Part shown: positions 51,692-60,495 of the stretch, one piece after another
How positions within the stretch are numbered: position 1 is the first letter of the stretch
Layout of the letters: every line of letters starts with the position of its first letter
DNA from: Candidatus Didemnitutus sp.
GTDB taxonomy: Bacteria > Verrucomicrobiota > Verrucomicrobiia > Opitutales > Opitutaceae
Assembly (NCBI GenBank): GCA_019634575.1
Contig: JAHCAY010000004.1
Coordinates: 102,001 to 166,000, forward strand
Direction of reading: 5' to 3'
Length of the DNA stretch: 64,000 bases
The notes under the pieces: generated by a model
Database searches by the model: none
The model's input: the letters and a program-made list of their open reading frames with translations, nothing else
Told to the model about the DNA's origin: nothing
Position numbers and translations under genes: made by a program

Positions 51692-53113
51692 ATGCCCGGC
51701 CTCGCTTATTCTCACATTCAGGATTCCCTCGGCGCCCAGCCGCTCTTCGAGGCGAAGACGTGGCAGCTGTCGCCGGAAGCCTGGCCGCTCACTCCGGAGC
51801 AGGTGCAGCAACTCGAGACGATCGGTGCGGCCTGCCTCGAGTTTCACCAGGCGCTCGAGACGCTCTATCTGCGCTCGGCGGCCGGGAAAAATCTTCTGCG
51901 CAACAAGCCGCTGCTCGCGCCATGGGTCGCCGACTATCTCGACCGCGGCAAACCCCCCGAGCTCGTCCGCCACGCGCGCGACCCGAAAAACCGCGGCGCG
52001 TTTCCCACCGTGCTGCGTCCGGACCTGCTGCTCACCGAGGATGGCTTCGCGCTCACGGAACTCGACTCGGTGCCCGGCGGCATCGGCCTCACCGCGTTCC
52101 TGAATCGCCTCTACGCCGACGAGGCCGGCGAGCAGGTGCTCGGGCACGGCGACGCGATGATCGAGAATTTCTACGCCTCGCTCGCCGCGCTCCGCCCCGA
52201 AGCGCGCAATCCGCTCATCGCGATCCTCGTCAGCGAGGAGGCCGGCACGTATCGCCCGGAGATGCAGTGGCTCGCCGAGCAGTTCCAACGCCTCGGGCGC
52301 CGCGTCTACTGCCTCGCGCCCGACGAAGTCTTCCCCCTCGGCGGCGAACTGTTCTTCGATAGCGGAGGCACGCCCGAGAAGATCGACATCATCTACCGGT
52401 TTTTCGAGCTGTTCGATTGGGCCAGCATCCGCGTCGCGCCCCACATTCTGGAAGTCTGGCAAGCTGGCCACGTGGCGATCGCGCCGCCGATGCGGCATTT
52501 CCAGGAGGAGAAACTCGCGCTCGCGCTCTTCCACCACCACCTGCTGGGCGATTTCTGGGCGGAGAACCTCTCGAAGAAATCCCTCGCGACGCTCCGCGCG
52601 CTGATTCCGCAGTCCTGGATCATGGACCCCGCGCCGTTGCCGCCCGGCGCGGTGCTCGATGGCCCGCGCGTCGGCGGCCGGGCGCTCAACGACTGGCGCG
52701 ACCTCGTTGCCGCCTCGCAGAAGGAGCGCGATCTCATCATCAAAATCTCCGGTTTTCACGAAACCGCATGGGGCGCGCGCAGCGTTGTGCTCGGCAGCGA
52801 TTGCTCCCGCGAGGAGTGGCAGGCCGGCGTCGAGCAGGCGCTGAAACTCGCGCCGACGAACCTCCACGTCCTGCAGGAATACCGGAAACCGAAGCGCGTC
52901 GAACATCCCGTCTACACGGCCGCCGCCACCGGTCAGCCTCCCGTCGCCGAACGCAAGGCCGGTCGCCTGCGTCTCTGCCCGTATTACTTCGTCGTCGGCG
53001 GAGCCGTTCGGCTCTCCAGCGCCCTCGCCACGTTCTGCCCGCCGGACAAGAAAATCATTCACGGAATGCAGGATGCAGCCTTGCTCCCGGCTAAGGTTTT
53101 CCCCTTAGCTTGA
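51692..53113 (+). CDS. Conserved protein of unknown function, possibly ATP-grasp-like
   Basis: The 473-residue soluble protein has no signal peptide. FPTVLRPDLLLTEDGFALTELDSVPGGIGLTAFLN and NPLIAILVSEEAGTYRPEMQWLAEQF, then VGGRALNDWRDLVAASQKERDLIIKISGFHETAWGARSVVLGSD and RLRLCPYYFVVGG, look like a distant, glutathionylspermidine synthase-type ATP-grasp protein (TELDSVPGG in the place of the LEFN-type motif). That reading is weak. It lies between prfB and the giant coiled-coil gene; its stop is 3 bp from the next start, so the two may be coupled. Confidence 0.55.
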   Translation: MPGLAYSHIQDSLGAQPLFEAKTWQLSPEAWPLTPEQVQQLETIGAACLEFHQALETLYLRSAAGKNLLRNKPLLAPWVADYLDRGKPPELVRHARDPKNRGAFPTVLRPDLLLTEDGFALTELDSVPGGIGLTAFLNRLYADEAGEQVLGHGDAMIENFYASLAALRPEARNPLIAILVSEEAGTYRPEMQWLAEQFQRLGRRVYCLAPDEVFPLGGELFFDSGGTPEKIDIIYRFFELFDWASIRVAPHILEVWQAGHVAIAPPMRHFQEEKLALALFHHHLLGDFWAENLSKKSLATLRALIPQSWIMDPAPLPPGAVLDGPRVGGRALNDWRDLVAASQKERDLIIKISGFHETAWGARSVVLGSDCSREEWQAGVEQALKLAPTNLHVLQEYRKPKRVEHPVYTAAATGQPPVAERKAGRLRLCPYYFVVGGAVRLSSALATFCPPDKKIIHGMQDAALLPAKVFPLA

Positions 53114-53116
53114 ACG

Positions 53117-56100
53117 GTGCGCATCGCCGGTCTCCTCGGAGGTTTTCATCGACTCAGCTCATCGCGCCACGGGCGCGTGATCGCGTTTCTCTGCACGTTG
53201 CTGGCCCTCGCGGCGCCGCTCCGTGCGGCCGATGCGCCCGCCGCTGACCTCGCGCCGCTGCAACAGCGGGCCGAGGGCGGCGACGTCGAATCCCAAAACG
53301 CCCTCGGCAACGCCTTGGCGCAGAACAAGGACTACGCGGGCGCGCTGCGCTGGTATGAACGCGCGGCCGCGAAGGGCTACGCCCCCGCGCAATTCAATCT
53401 CGGCCTCGCCAACGAGCTCGGTCGTGGCACCGCGCCCGACGAGAAGGCTGCCTTTCGCTTTTACCTTCAGGCCGCCGAGCAAGGCTATCCCGCTGCGCAA
53501 TTCAACGTCGGCAACATGTATGCCAGCGGCCGCGGCGTCGCGAAGGACGAGTTCGAAGCCAACGTCTGGTTCAAAGCCGCCGCCGAAAAAGGCCTCGCCG
53601 AGGCCCAATACAACCTCGGCCTCGTCTACGAAGTCGGCCGCGGCGTCCGCAAGGACGACGCCCAGGCCGCCCGCTGGTATAAAGCCGCCGCCGACCAAGG
53701 CTACGCCCGCGCCCAATACAACCTCGGCCTCCTGTTCGAGGACGGCCGCGGCGTGAAGCAGGACGACGTGCAGGCCGCCACGCTCTACCGCGCCGCCGCG
53801 GTCCAGGGCTTCGCCCCCGCGCAGAACAATCTCGGCCTGCTCTACGTCACCGGCCGCGGCGGTTTGCCCGTCGATCCCGCCACCGCCTTTGCCTGGCTCA
53901 CCCTCGGCACGGAAGGCGGCGCGAATCCCCAAGGCCGCGACTTCGTCGCGAAATCACTCACCGCCGAGCAGCGCGCCCAATCCGACCAGCTTGTCGTCCA
54001 GCTCCGCGATCAGCTGAAGGCCGCCGCGTCCGCCGCCCCCGCGATCGCCGCCACCACCTCGTCCGCACCTCGCGCTGGCACGTCGAACCGCGACGACATC
54101 GAACGCCTCCAGACCGCCAACAACCGGCTCTCCGAGGTCAACCAGCGACTCACGCTCGAAAAGACGCGCCTCGAGCGCGAGAAGGGCGAACTGGAAAAGT
54201 GGGCCAACTCGCTCGAGAAATCCCTCAACGAGCAAGGCAATCCGAAGGCCGAGCTCGAACGCCTGAACCGCGAACTCGCGGACACGAAGCAGCGACTCGA
54301 GCAAACCACCGCCACCGCCGCCCAACTCGAAAAGGATCTCGCCGCCGCCCGCGATCAGGTCGCCGCCGCCGCGAACCCCGGCAGCGAAGTCCGCAACCTG
54401 CAGGACGAAGTCGCGCGTCTGCGCCGCCTCGCCGGCGAGGCGAGCAATCTCCGTGTCCTCAACCAGCGCCTCGAAAACGAACTCAGTCGCCTGAAGGCGG
54501 GAGCCGTTCCCCCGGCCCAACTCGAACAGCTCCGCACGCAGCTCGCCACGTCCGTCGCCGCCGAGGAAAAGGCCCGGCAGGATCTGAAGGCCGCGCAAAC
54601 CAGCGCCGCCGCCTTGCGCACCGAGGCCGACGCGAGCGCCGCCCAACTCGCCTCGCTCCAGAAGGAACTCGAAACCGCCCGCGCCGCCGCCGCGACCGCC
54701 GATGGCGCCACCAAGGATCTCGAGGCGCTCCGCAACCGCGTCCAGCAACTCACGGAGGAGAACGCCAAGCTCGGCGCCGCCGCGCAGCGCAACGACGCGC
54801 CGCTGCTCGCCGCGAAAAAACAGCTCGAGGAGCTCCAGTCGCAGTTGTCCATCGCCGAGGCCGACCGCGCCAGCATTCGCGAGGACGCCGGCAAGCTCCG
54901 CACCGAATACCAGAACGCCCGGCAAACGCTCGCGGCCGCCGAAAGCCAAAATCAGCAGCTCCAGCAGGACCTCGCGACCTTGCGCGACGCCGCCAAGAGC
55001 GCCGAAACCGCCCTCGCGCAGGTCGCCACCCTCCGCGCCGAGAACGAGCGCCTCATCGCCGCCGCGCGCGACACGCGCCTGCTCGATGCCGCGAACGCCC
55101 GCATCGCGTCGCTCGAGTCCGACGCCACCACCGCTCGGACGCGCGCCGAGCAGGAGATCACCCAGCTTCGCCAGCAACTCGCCGCCGCCACCCAAACCGC
55201 CGAAGCCGCGCGCGATCAGGCCGGCAAGCTGGCGGGATTGCAGGATCAACTTGCCACCGCGAAAGCCGATCTCGCGACGAGCGAAGCCGCCGTGCGCCAG
55301 CTGCGTGAGCAACTGGCGGCTGCCGCGAAGGCCGCGGACAGTGCGCAAACCGCGTTGGCCACGGCCAGCGCGCTCCGCGACGAACTGACGGCGACCAAAG
55401 CGCAGCTGGCCGCGGCGGAGAAAACCGCCTCGGACAACGCGGACAGCGTGCGCGCGTTGCAGGAGCAGGTGACCGCGCTGCGCGCCACCGCCGCGAACGC
55501 GCAGCGGTTGGGCGAACGCGTGTCCGCGCTCGAGTCCGAACTCGCGAACGCCCAGAAGGCGCTGGCGCTTGCGGAGCAGGCCACGAACGAGCGTGCTGCC
55601 GAGGTTGAGTCCCTGCGCCAGAAAGTCGCCGGCGCGGAGAAAGCGGGCGAGAAATCCTCGGATATCTCAACCCGCCTCGCCGCCGCCGAGGACGCGTTGA
55701 AGAAAGCGAATGCGACGTTGAGCGGCGCACGCCTCGACCGCGAACGCGCCGAACGCCAGGCCGCCACCGCCCAACGCGAGCGCGATGCCGCCGTGGCCGA
55801 TTTGCAACCGGTGCGCGCCGAACTCGTATCGACCAAGGCCGAGCTCGCGAAGTCCGTCGCGACGACGGAGCAACTGCGCGATCAGCTTTCCGCCACCGCC
55901 AAGACCGCGGAGCAGGCGCAGGCTGCCTCGGGCGCCACCGCGTCCCTGCGTGACGAACTCACGGCCGCGAAAGCCCGCCTGGCGACCGCCGAGGCGAACC
56001 TCGCCCAGAACGCGACCGCCCTGCGTGCGCTCCAGGAACAGGCCGCCGCCGCGCAAAAGCAGGCGGAACGAGTTTCGGAACTCGAAAGCCAGCTCACCGC

Positions 56101-58765
56101 CGCAAACCAGGCGGTGGCGGCCGGCGAAGCTTCCGTGCGCGACCTCCGCTCGCAACTGGCGGCAGCCAACGACGCCGCGAACCTGAAGCAACAGCAGAGT
56201 GCCGCCGGCGATTCGGCCGCGGAAACCGCGCGGGCGCAGGCCGCTCGCGTCGCCGCACTCGAGGCGGAGTTGGCGGGAACGAAGTCGGCGCTGAGTGCGG
56301 CCGAACAAGCCGCGCGCGAAAACGCGACTCAGGCCGAAGCACTGCGCCAGCAGATCGCCCAAGCGGCCAAGACGGGCAATCGCCCGGCGGAACTCGAGGC
56401 CAAGTTGGCGAACGCCGAAGCGGCGCTGAAAGCGGCGAACAACAGCCTCACCGGGGCGCGCCTCGATCGCGAACGCGCCGAGCGGCAGGCGACGGCAGCC
56501 CAGCGTGAGCTCGCCGCGTTGCAGTCGAAGCAGGCACCCGCGCAAAACGACCTGGCGGCGACCAAGGCCGCGCTGTCGAAAGCCGAGGAGGCCGTGAAGG
56601 ACATTTCCATCGAGCGCGACGTGTTGAAGAGCCAGCTCGCGAGCGCCCGTTCCGGCAGCGCCGATACCGCCGCGCTTCAAGCCAAGCTCGCCGATCTCGG
56701 CGCCGCCTTGGAGAAGAGCCAGGCCGACGCGGCGAACGCGAAGGCCGAGGTGGCTCGCTTGCAGGACGACGTGGCCGGCGCGCAACGCGAGCGTGACGAC
56801 GCCCGCCGGCAACTGGCGCAAGCCTCCGCCGCGGGGGCGACGGATTCATCAGCCTTGCAGGGCAAATTGGGCGAGGCCAACGCAGCGCTCAACAAGAGCG
56901 CGGCCGATGTGGCCGAGTTGACGACCGAGAACGACCGGCTCGAGAAGGCGCTCGCCGCGGCCCGGCAGGAGGCGGCGGCAGCGGCCGGTTTGCGGGCGGA
57001 GCTGGCGAGTTTGCGCACGTCGGCCGCGGGCCTGGCGACGCTCCAGAACGAAAATGCCCAGTTGCGCCGCGATGTCGCGCAGGCGTCCGGACTGCGGACC
57101 CAATTGGAGCAGTTGCAGCGCGATGCGGCGAAGCGCGAGGCGGAATTGCAGGCAGCGCAGACGCGCCTGACTGCGACGGAAAAACAGCTGGAGGATGCGC
57201 GTCTCGTCACCGTGCGCACGCAACCCTCGGCCGACGACGCGGCGACAGCGAAGTTGCGCAGCGACCTCGCGGACGCCAGTCAGGCGAGCGACCGGCTCCG
57301 CGCGCAGGTCGCGGACCTCACGGCGACGAACGCGAAACTCGAACAGGATTTCGTCAATGCGCAGAAAACCGCCGAGGCTGCGCTCGCCGCGCAGGCTCAG
57401 GCGGTGAATGCCGCCCGGCCCGACGCCTATCAGATGGAGATCCGCACGCTGCAGGATCGCGTGAAGCAGCTCGAGAGCGCGATCGAGGACGACCGCACGG
57501 CGGCCGCGCGGGAGATCAGCGCGCTCGCCGAGCAGCTGCAGAAGGCCCGCGAGACCAGCAAGGCGCTCAGCGATGCCAACCGGGCGTTGCTCGCGGCCAA
57601 GCAGGCGGACGACGGTCCCAGCCGCGCCGACTTCGACCGCGCGCAGGCGCGGGTGCGCGAGCTGACGGATGCGGCGGAAAATCTGCGCCGGCAGAACGAG
57701 CAACTGCTCGCGGACAGCGCGAAGGCCGCGAAGGAACGCGAGACACTGCGCGCGCAACTGGCGGAAGCGGAAAAGGCCGAAGGTTCGCACAGCTCGACGG
57801 TCGCGGACCTCACGGAGGCGAACAGCCGGCTCCAGCAGGAGAAGGCGGATTTCAAAACGCAGATCGCGGTCCTGACGCAGAAGCTGGCCGAGTCCGAGCG
57901 GTTGACCGGCGCGGAGAATTCCAAGCTGGCGGACGAAAACCGGGCCCTCGACGAGCGCCTGAAGAACGTCGGCGCGCAACTCGTGGCCGCGCAGCGCCAG
58001 ATCGACCAATTGCAACAGCAGCGCACCGATGCCGTGCAATCGGCCGGCGCGTCGCAATCCGCGGCCGAGAAGGCGCAGGCCGAGATCGCGGCGTTGCGCA
58101 CGCGCCTCGCCGAGAGTGAGAAGGCGGCTGATTCGCAGGGCTCCTCGGTTGCGGATCTGACGGCGGCGAACGAGAAACTCGGTGAGGAACGCGATGCCTT
58201 GAAGGCCCAGCTGGCGAGCGCGCAGGCTGAGGCGACGCGCCTGACGCAGTCGCAACGCAGCGCGGAACAGTTGCGCACGGATGCCGAGCAGAGCGCGGCG
58301 CGCAACGTCGACGCGCTCACGGCGCAGATGGCGCAACTGCGCCGCGAGGTGGAGGGACTCCGGGCGTCGAACCAAAACCTGTCCGAGTCCAATCGCACGC
58401 TCGATCGCGAGCGTCAGGCGGCGCTCGCGCAGTTGCGCCAGGAGAACAGCGCCTTGGCCGCACGTTTGGCGCAGGCTCAGGGCACGCTCGATCAGATCGC
58501 GTCCGCGGCCCGGCTCGGGACGCCGGCGTCGAGCCTGGCTTCCGCCAATTTCCCGCCCGCGTCGAATCCGGGCGCCTCGTCACCGGCTGCGGCGTCCGCG
58601 CCCGAGGCGCGTTTTCACGTGGTCAGCGAGGGCGATTCGCTCTCGCGGTTGAGCTTGCGCTACTACGGCACGGCGAACCGGTGGCAGGAAATCTACAACG
58701 CGAACCGCGAAGCCTTGCAGGGCGCGAATGCGCTGCGCGTCGGCCAGCGGCTGCGCATCCCCTAA
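53117..58765 (+). CDS. Giant SEL1-repeat / coiled-coil / LysM protein (1882 residues)
   Basis: The GTG at 53117 opens an 1882-residue frame with a signal peptide near residues 20-38 (VIAFLCTLLALAAPLRAA). About six SEL1 repeats cover roughly 45-270 (AAEQGYPAAQFNVGNMYASGRGV and similar). From about 322 to 1790 the sequence is an almost uninterrupted Ala/Glu/Gln/Leu-rich coiled coil with heptad-like hydrophobics and very few Met or Cys. The C-terminus (about 1830-1882) is a LysM domain (FHVVSEGDSLSRLSLRYYG ... RVGQRLRIP) that binds peptidoglycan. It would form a very long periplasmic rod anchored to the wall. Function is unknown. A terminator follows at 58772. Confidence 0.85.
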   Translation: MRIAGLLGGFHRLSSSRHGRVIAFLCTLLALAAPLRAADAPAADLAPLQQRAEGGDVESQNALGNALAQNKDYAGALRWYERAAAKGYAPAQFNLGLANELGRGTAPDEKAAFRFYLQAAEQGYPAAQFNVGNMYASGRGVAKDEFEANVWFKAAAEKGLAEAQYNLGLVYEVGRGVRKDDAQAARWYKAAADQGYARAQYNLGLLFEDGRGVKQDDVQAATLYRAAAVQGFAPAQNNLGLLYVTGRGGLPVDPATAFAWLTLGTEGGANPQGRDFVAKSLTAEQRAQSDQLVVQLRDQLKAAASAAPAIAATTSSAPRAGTSNRDDIERLQTANNRLSEVNQRLTLEKTRLEREKGELEKWANSLEKSLNEQGNPKAELERLNRELADTKQRLEQTTATAAQLEKDLAAARDQVAAAANPGSEVRNLQDEVARLRRLAGEASNLRVLNQRLENELSRLKAGAVPPAQLEQLRTQLATSVAAEEKARQDLKAAQTSAAALRTEADASAAQLASLQKELETARAAAATADGATKDLEALRNRVQQLTEENAKLGAAAQRNDAPLLAAKKQLEELQSQLSIAEADRASIREDAGKLRTEYQNARQTLAAAESQNQQLQQDLATLRDAAKSAETALAQVATLRAENERLIAAARDTRLLDAANARIASLESDATTARTRAEQEITQLRQQLAAATQTAEAARDQAGKLAGLQDQLATAKADLATSEAAVRQLREQLAAAAKAADSAQTALATASALRDELTATKAQLAAAEKTASDNADSVRALQEQVTALRATAANAQRLGERVSALESELANAQKALALAEQATNERAAEVESLRQKVAGAEKAGEKSSDISTRLAAAEDALKKANATLSGARLDRERAERQAATAQRERDAAVADLQPVRAELVSTKAELAKSVATTEQLRDQLSATAKTAEQAQAASGATASLRDELTAAKARLATAEANLAQNATALRALQEQAAAAQKQAERVSELESQLTAANQAVAAGEASVRDLRSQLAAANDAANLKQQQSAAGDSAAETARAQAARVAALEAELAGTKSALSAAEQAARENATQAEALRQQIAQAAKTGNRPAELEAKLANAEAALKAANNSLTGARLDRERAERQATAAQRELAALQSKQAPAQNDLAATKAALSKAEEAVKDISIERDVLKSQLASARSGSADTAALQAKLADLGAALEKSQADAANAKAEVARLQDDVAGAQRERDDARRQLAQASAAGATDSSALQGKLGEANAALNKSAADVAELTTENDRLEKALAAARQEAAAAAGLRAELASLRTSAAGLATLQNENAQLRRDVAQASGLRTQLEQLQRDAAKREAELQAAQTRLTATEKQLEDARLVTVRTQPSADDAATAKLRSDLADASQASDRLRAQVADLTATNAKLEQDFVNAQKTAEAALAAQAQAVNAARPDAYQMEIRTLQDRVKQLESAIEDDRTAAAREISALAEQLQKARETSKALSDANRALLAAKQADDGPSRADFDRAQARVRELTDAAENLRRQNEQLLADSAKAAKERETLRAQLAEAEKAEGSHSSTVADLTEANSRLQQEKADFKTQIAVLTQKLAESERLTGAENSKLADENRALDERLKNVGAQLVAAQRQIDQLQQQRTDAVQSAGASQSAAEKAQAEIAALRTRLAESEKAADSQGSSVADLTAANEKLGEERDALKAQLASAQAEATRLTQSQRSAEQLRTDAEQSAARNVDALTAQMAQLRREVEGLRASNQNLSESNRTLDRERQAALAQLRQENSALAARLAQAQGTLDQIASAARLGTPASSLASANFPPASNPGASSPAAASAPEARFHVVSEGDSLSRLSLRYYGTANRWQEIYNANREALQGANALRVGQRLRIP

Positions 58766-58771
58766 AACGAA

Positions 58772-58797
58772 AAGCCCGCGCACATGGCGCGGGCTTC
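58772..58797. terminator. Terminator after the giant coiled-coil gene
   Basis: AAGCCCGCGC (58772-58781) and GCGCGGGCTT (58787-58796) form a perfect stem with a 5-base loop between convergent genes. The upstream A-run and downstream TT suggest it can work in both directions, more weakly on the plus strand. Confidence 0.75.
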
Positions 58798-58827
58798 CGG
58801 ACTATGGCTGGAAAGCGAAGCGGCGTC

Positions 58828-59067
58828 TCAGGCGACCGCGGTCTTGGTCGGCTGCGCCTGGCCGAGCAGGTGCTGGAAGAACGAGTCGCGGCGCTGGCGG
58901 GCGACGGTGAGGTCCTTGGTGCCGAGCGAGCGGCGGATGCGCTCCTTGGTGAAGGGCGTCGGGTAGACGGTGTAGTGGAGGAACCACGTGCCGTTGTTGT
59001 TCCACAAGTGGTGGTTCGGGTTCTCGGCGTTGACGCGGAGGGCGGGGAGGGTGATGACGTTGGACAT
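58828..59067 (-). CDS. Small protein resembling an integrase arm-type DNA-binding domain
   Basis: The 79-residue protein MSNVITLPALRVNAENPNHH continues WFLHYTVYPTPFTKERIRRSLGTKDLTVARQRRDSFFQHLL. The run of strand (TWFLHYTVYP), basic turn, RRSLGTKDL and a basic helix resembles the N-terminal arm-binding domain of tyrosine recombinases, but no catalytic domain follows (stop at 58828). It may be a free-standing DNA-binding protein. The region upstream (59,130-59,300) holds several hairpins on this strand. The function is unknown. Confidence 0.6.
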   Translation of the reverse strand: MSNVITLPALRVNAENPNHHLWNNNGTWFLHYTVYPTPFTKERIRRSLGTKDLTVARQRRDSFFQHLLGQAQPTKTAVA

Positions 59068-59124
59068 GATGCGTGAGCGGTTGATGGTGGTTTAATCGTT
59101 CGCGCTTCAGGTTTCTTTCCTGAA

Positions 59125-59300
59125 AAACGAAAGCCGCCTGAGGGCATCAGGCGGCTTTTCGCTTTTTTCGGAGGAGTTTTTTGTTCGAGCGTTTTACCGC
59201 CCGCGCATCCGGGTGACTTTCGCCACTCGGAACCACCGTGATCACTCCTAGACCCGGTTGGCAGAACCGGCGGATTGCTCCGTCGATCCTTTCCTGATGC
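59125..59300 (-). ncRNA. Candidate structured RNA or leader upstream of the small protein
   Basis: On the minus strand the stretch holds a hairpin CCGGTT-CTGCC-AACCGG (near 59253-59269), a GTGGC-GAAA-GTCAC stem (near 59213-59228) and a strong terminator-like hairpin AAGCCGCCTGA / TCAGGCGGCTT (59131-59157) followed by TTTCGTTTTT. GCATCAGG at the 5' end (59300-59293) could pair with CCTGATGC inside the terminator, giving a possible alternative fold. No known RNA family was recognised. The plus strand also has a T-run after the hairpin, so it may just be a bidirectional terminator with incidental structure. Confidence 0.35.
59131..59167. terminator. Strong bidirectional terminator hairpin
   Basis: AAGCCGCCTGA (59131-59141) and TCAGGCGGCTT (59147-59157) form an 11-bp perfect stem with loop GGGCA. 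T-runs follow on both strands (TTCGCTTTTTT on plus, TTTCGTTTTT on minus). Confidence 0.85.
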
Positions 59301-59487
59301 AGCGTGAAGGGAACAAATCACCGCGCGGTGCGCCAGAAAAATCTTCGCGCGAAATTTCGCGTCGCGATTTGTGCCCGGGCTAGAGGCCTGCGGTTGGCCG
59401 GCTTACGAGAGAAATGGCCGCCGGAAAATTTTTTCCTAAAGTCGAATTCGAGCGCGCAAAATGTATCTATTCTGATTCGCTTGCGGC
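59301..59487. other. Intergenic region upstream of the XRE-type gene
   Basis: No gene is visible. The part 59428-59475 is AT-rich (AAAATTTTTTCC; ATGTATCTATTCTGAT) and probably contains the promoter of the regulator at 59488; TATTCT (59468-59473) is a possible -10. Confidence 0.4.
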
Positions 59488-59790
59488 ATGGAACAGGACA
59501 AACGCCACCGCTTCGAGGAGACGTCGACCGAACGCTTGCGCGAGGAGGGCATCTACAGCGACGTCGAGGCGACGGCGTTGAAACGCGTCATCGCGACGAC
59601 GCTGATGCACCGCATGGAGCGACTCGACATGTCGGTCTCGGAGCTCGCGCGCGCGCTGGGCACGAGCCGCGCGGCGGTGAATCGCGTGCTCGATCCGCTG
59701 AACACGTCGCTGACCTTGAACACGCTGACGCGGCTCGCGGCCGCTCTCGGCTGCCGTGTGAAACTCGAGATTGTGGTGCCGCGCGACTAG
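59488..59790 (+). CDS. XRE-type helix-turn-helix protein
   Basis: The 100-residue protein has an acidic N-terminal part (EETSTERLREEGIYSDVEATALKRVI) and a helix-turn-helix at about 50-85 (MSVSELARALGTSRAAVNRVLDPLNTSLTLNTLTRLAAALGCRVKLEIV). It resembles antitoxin-like XRE regulators of the HigA/Fis-like group, but no toxin gene is next to it. It may act as a stand-alone regulator. The next 270 bp (59791-60060) hold no visible gene. Confidence 0.75.
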   Translation: MEQDKRHRFEETSTERLREEGIYSDVEATALKRVIATTLMHRMERLDMSVSELARALGTSRAAVNRVLDPLNTSLTLNTLTRLAAALGCRVKLEIVVPRD

Positions 59791-60060
59791 CGCGGTGCGC
59801 CTGCGGTGCGGACGCCAGTCGGCGGCGCGGTGGCGCGGAGTGCAGGGAAACCTCGACCGCAGTGTAAGCGGCGCCGGTCTGCGCCGCATGCTTCCGTTGG
59901 AGGACCGCATTGCGAACGTCCGGGATGCAGCGCGCTGATGCAGTTGGCCTTGTTGTTCCCTGCGGTGCGTATCCCGCGCGAGTTATCCTTGGCCGGAAGC
60001 TGGAGTGGGTTTTGGGTTGGTTTCCGACGTCACGCTCCGAGGTTTGAACCGCCGTCTGCC
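59791..60060. other. Intergenic region without visible features
   Basis: The gap between the XRE-type gene and the tsaE end is GC-rich, with no credible gene, hairpin with T-run or repeat seen on either strand. Confidence 0.5.
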
Positions 60061-60495
60061 TCACGCCAGCCGCACGTGATGCTTGTCGCCGTCGACGATC
60101 GAGAGCGTGAGATGCAGCGCGCTTGGCGGTATCCAGTCGGCGATTTTTTCCGGCCATTCGATCGCCAGCACCCAAGGGCTGATCAGGAATTCGTCGAGCA
60201 GCAGCTCCTCCACCTGGGCGGCGTGCTCGAGGCGGTAGGCGTCCATGTGCACGAGCGTGCGGACGGCGCCGCGATGCACGGAGTAGATTGCGAAGGTCGG
60301 ACTCGTCACGTGTTCGTGCACGCCGAGACCCTCGGCGAGCCCTTGGACGAACGTCGTCTTGCCCACGCCCATGTCGCCGTGCAGGGCCAGCGTGGTGTCG
60401 GGCGGCAGCGTCGCGGCGAACTCCGCGGCCAGCCGCCGTGTCGCTTCGGCCGTCGGCGTGGTGATCCCGGCGCGCAGTCTAGCGGAGATGTTCAT
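60061..60495 (-). CDS. tsaE: tRNA threonylcarbamoyladenosine biosynthesis ATPase TsaE
   Basis: The 144-residue protein has the P-loop LALHGDMGVGKTTFVQGLAEGLG, then HVTSPTFAIYSVHRGAVRTLVHMDAYRLEHAAQVEELLLDEFL and VLAIEWPEKIADWIP, the standard TsaE landmarks. It is the ATPase that recycles the TsaB-TsaD complex making t6A at position 37 of ANN-decoding tRNAs. Its start overlaps the end of thiL by 17 bp, so the genes are coupled. Confidence 0.95.
   Translation of the reverse strand: MNISARLRAGITTPTAEATRRLAAEFAATLPPDTTLALHGDMGVGKTTFVQGLAEGLGVHEHVTSPTFAIYSVHRGAVRTLVHMDAYRLEHAAQVEELLLDEFLISPWVLAIEWPEKIADWIPPSALHLTLSIVDGDKHHVRLA

Noticed and set aside
50441..53062. An 873-codon open frame antisense to prfB and the ATP-grasp-like gene
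   Set aside because: It crosses two real genes and repeat DNA and has no family signature.
58828..59067. A prophage or integrative element attachment region
   Set aside because: The arm-like protein has no catalytic domain, there is no tRNA target and no flanking direct repeats or phage genes.
59180..59290. A tRNA or known small RNA gene
   Set aside because: No cloverleaf with acceptor, D, anticodon and T arms could be drawn, and no SRP, RNase P, 6S or tmRNA signature was found.
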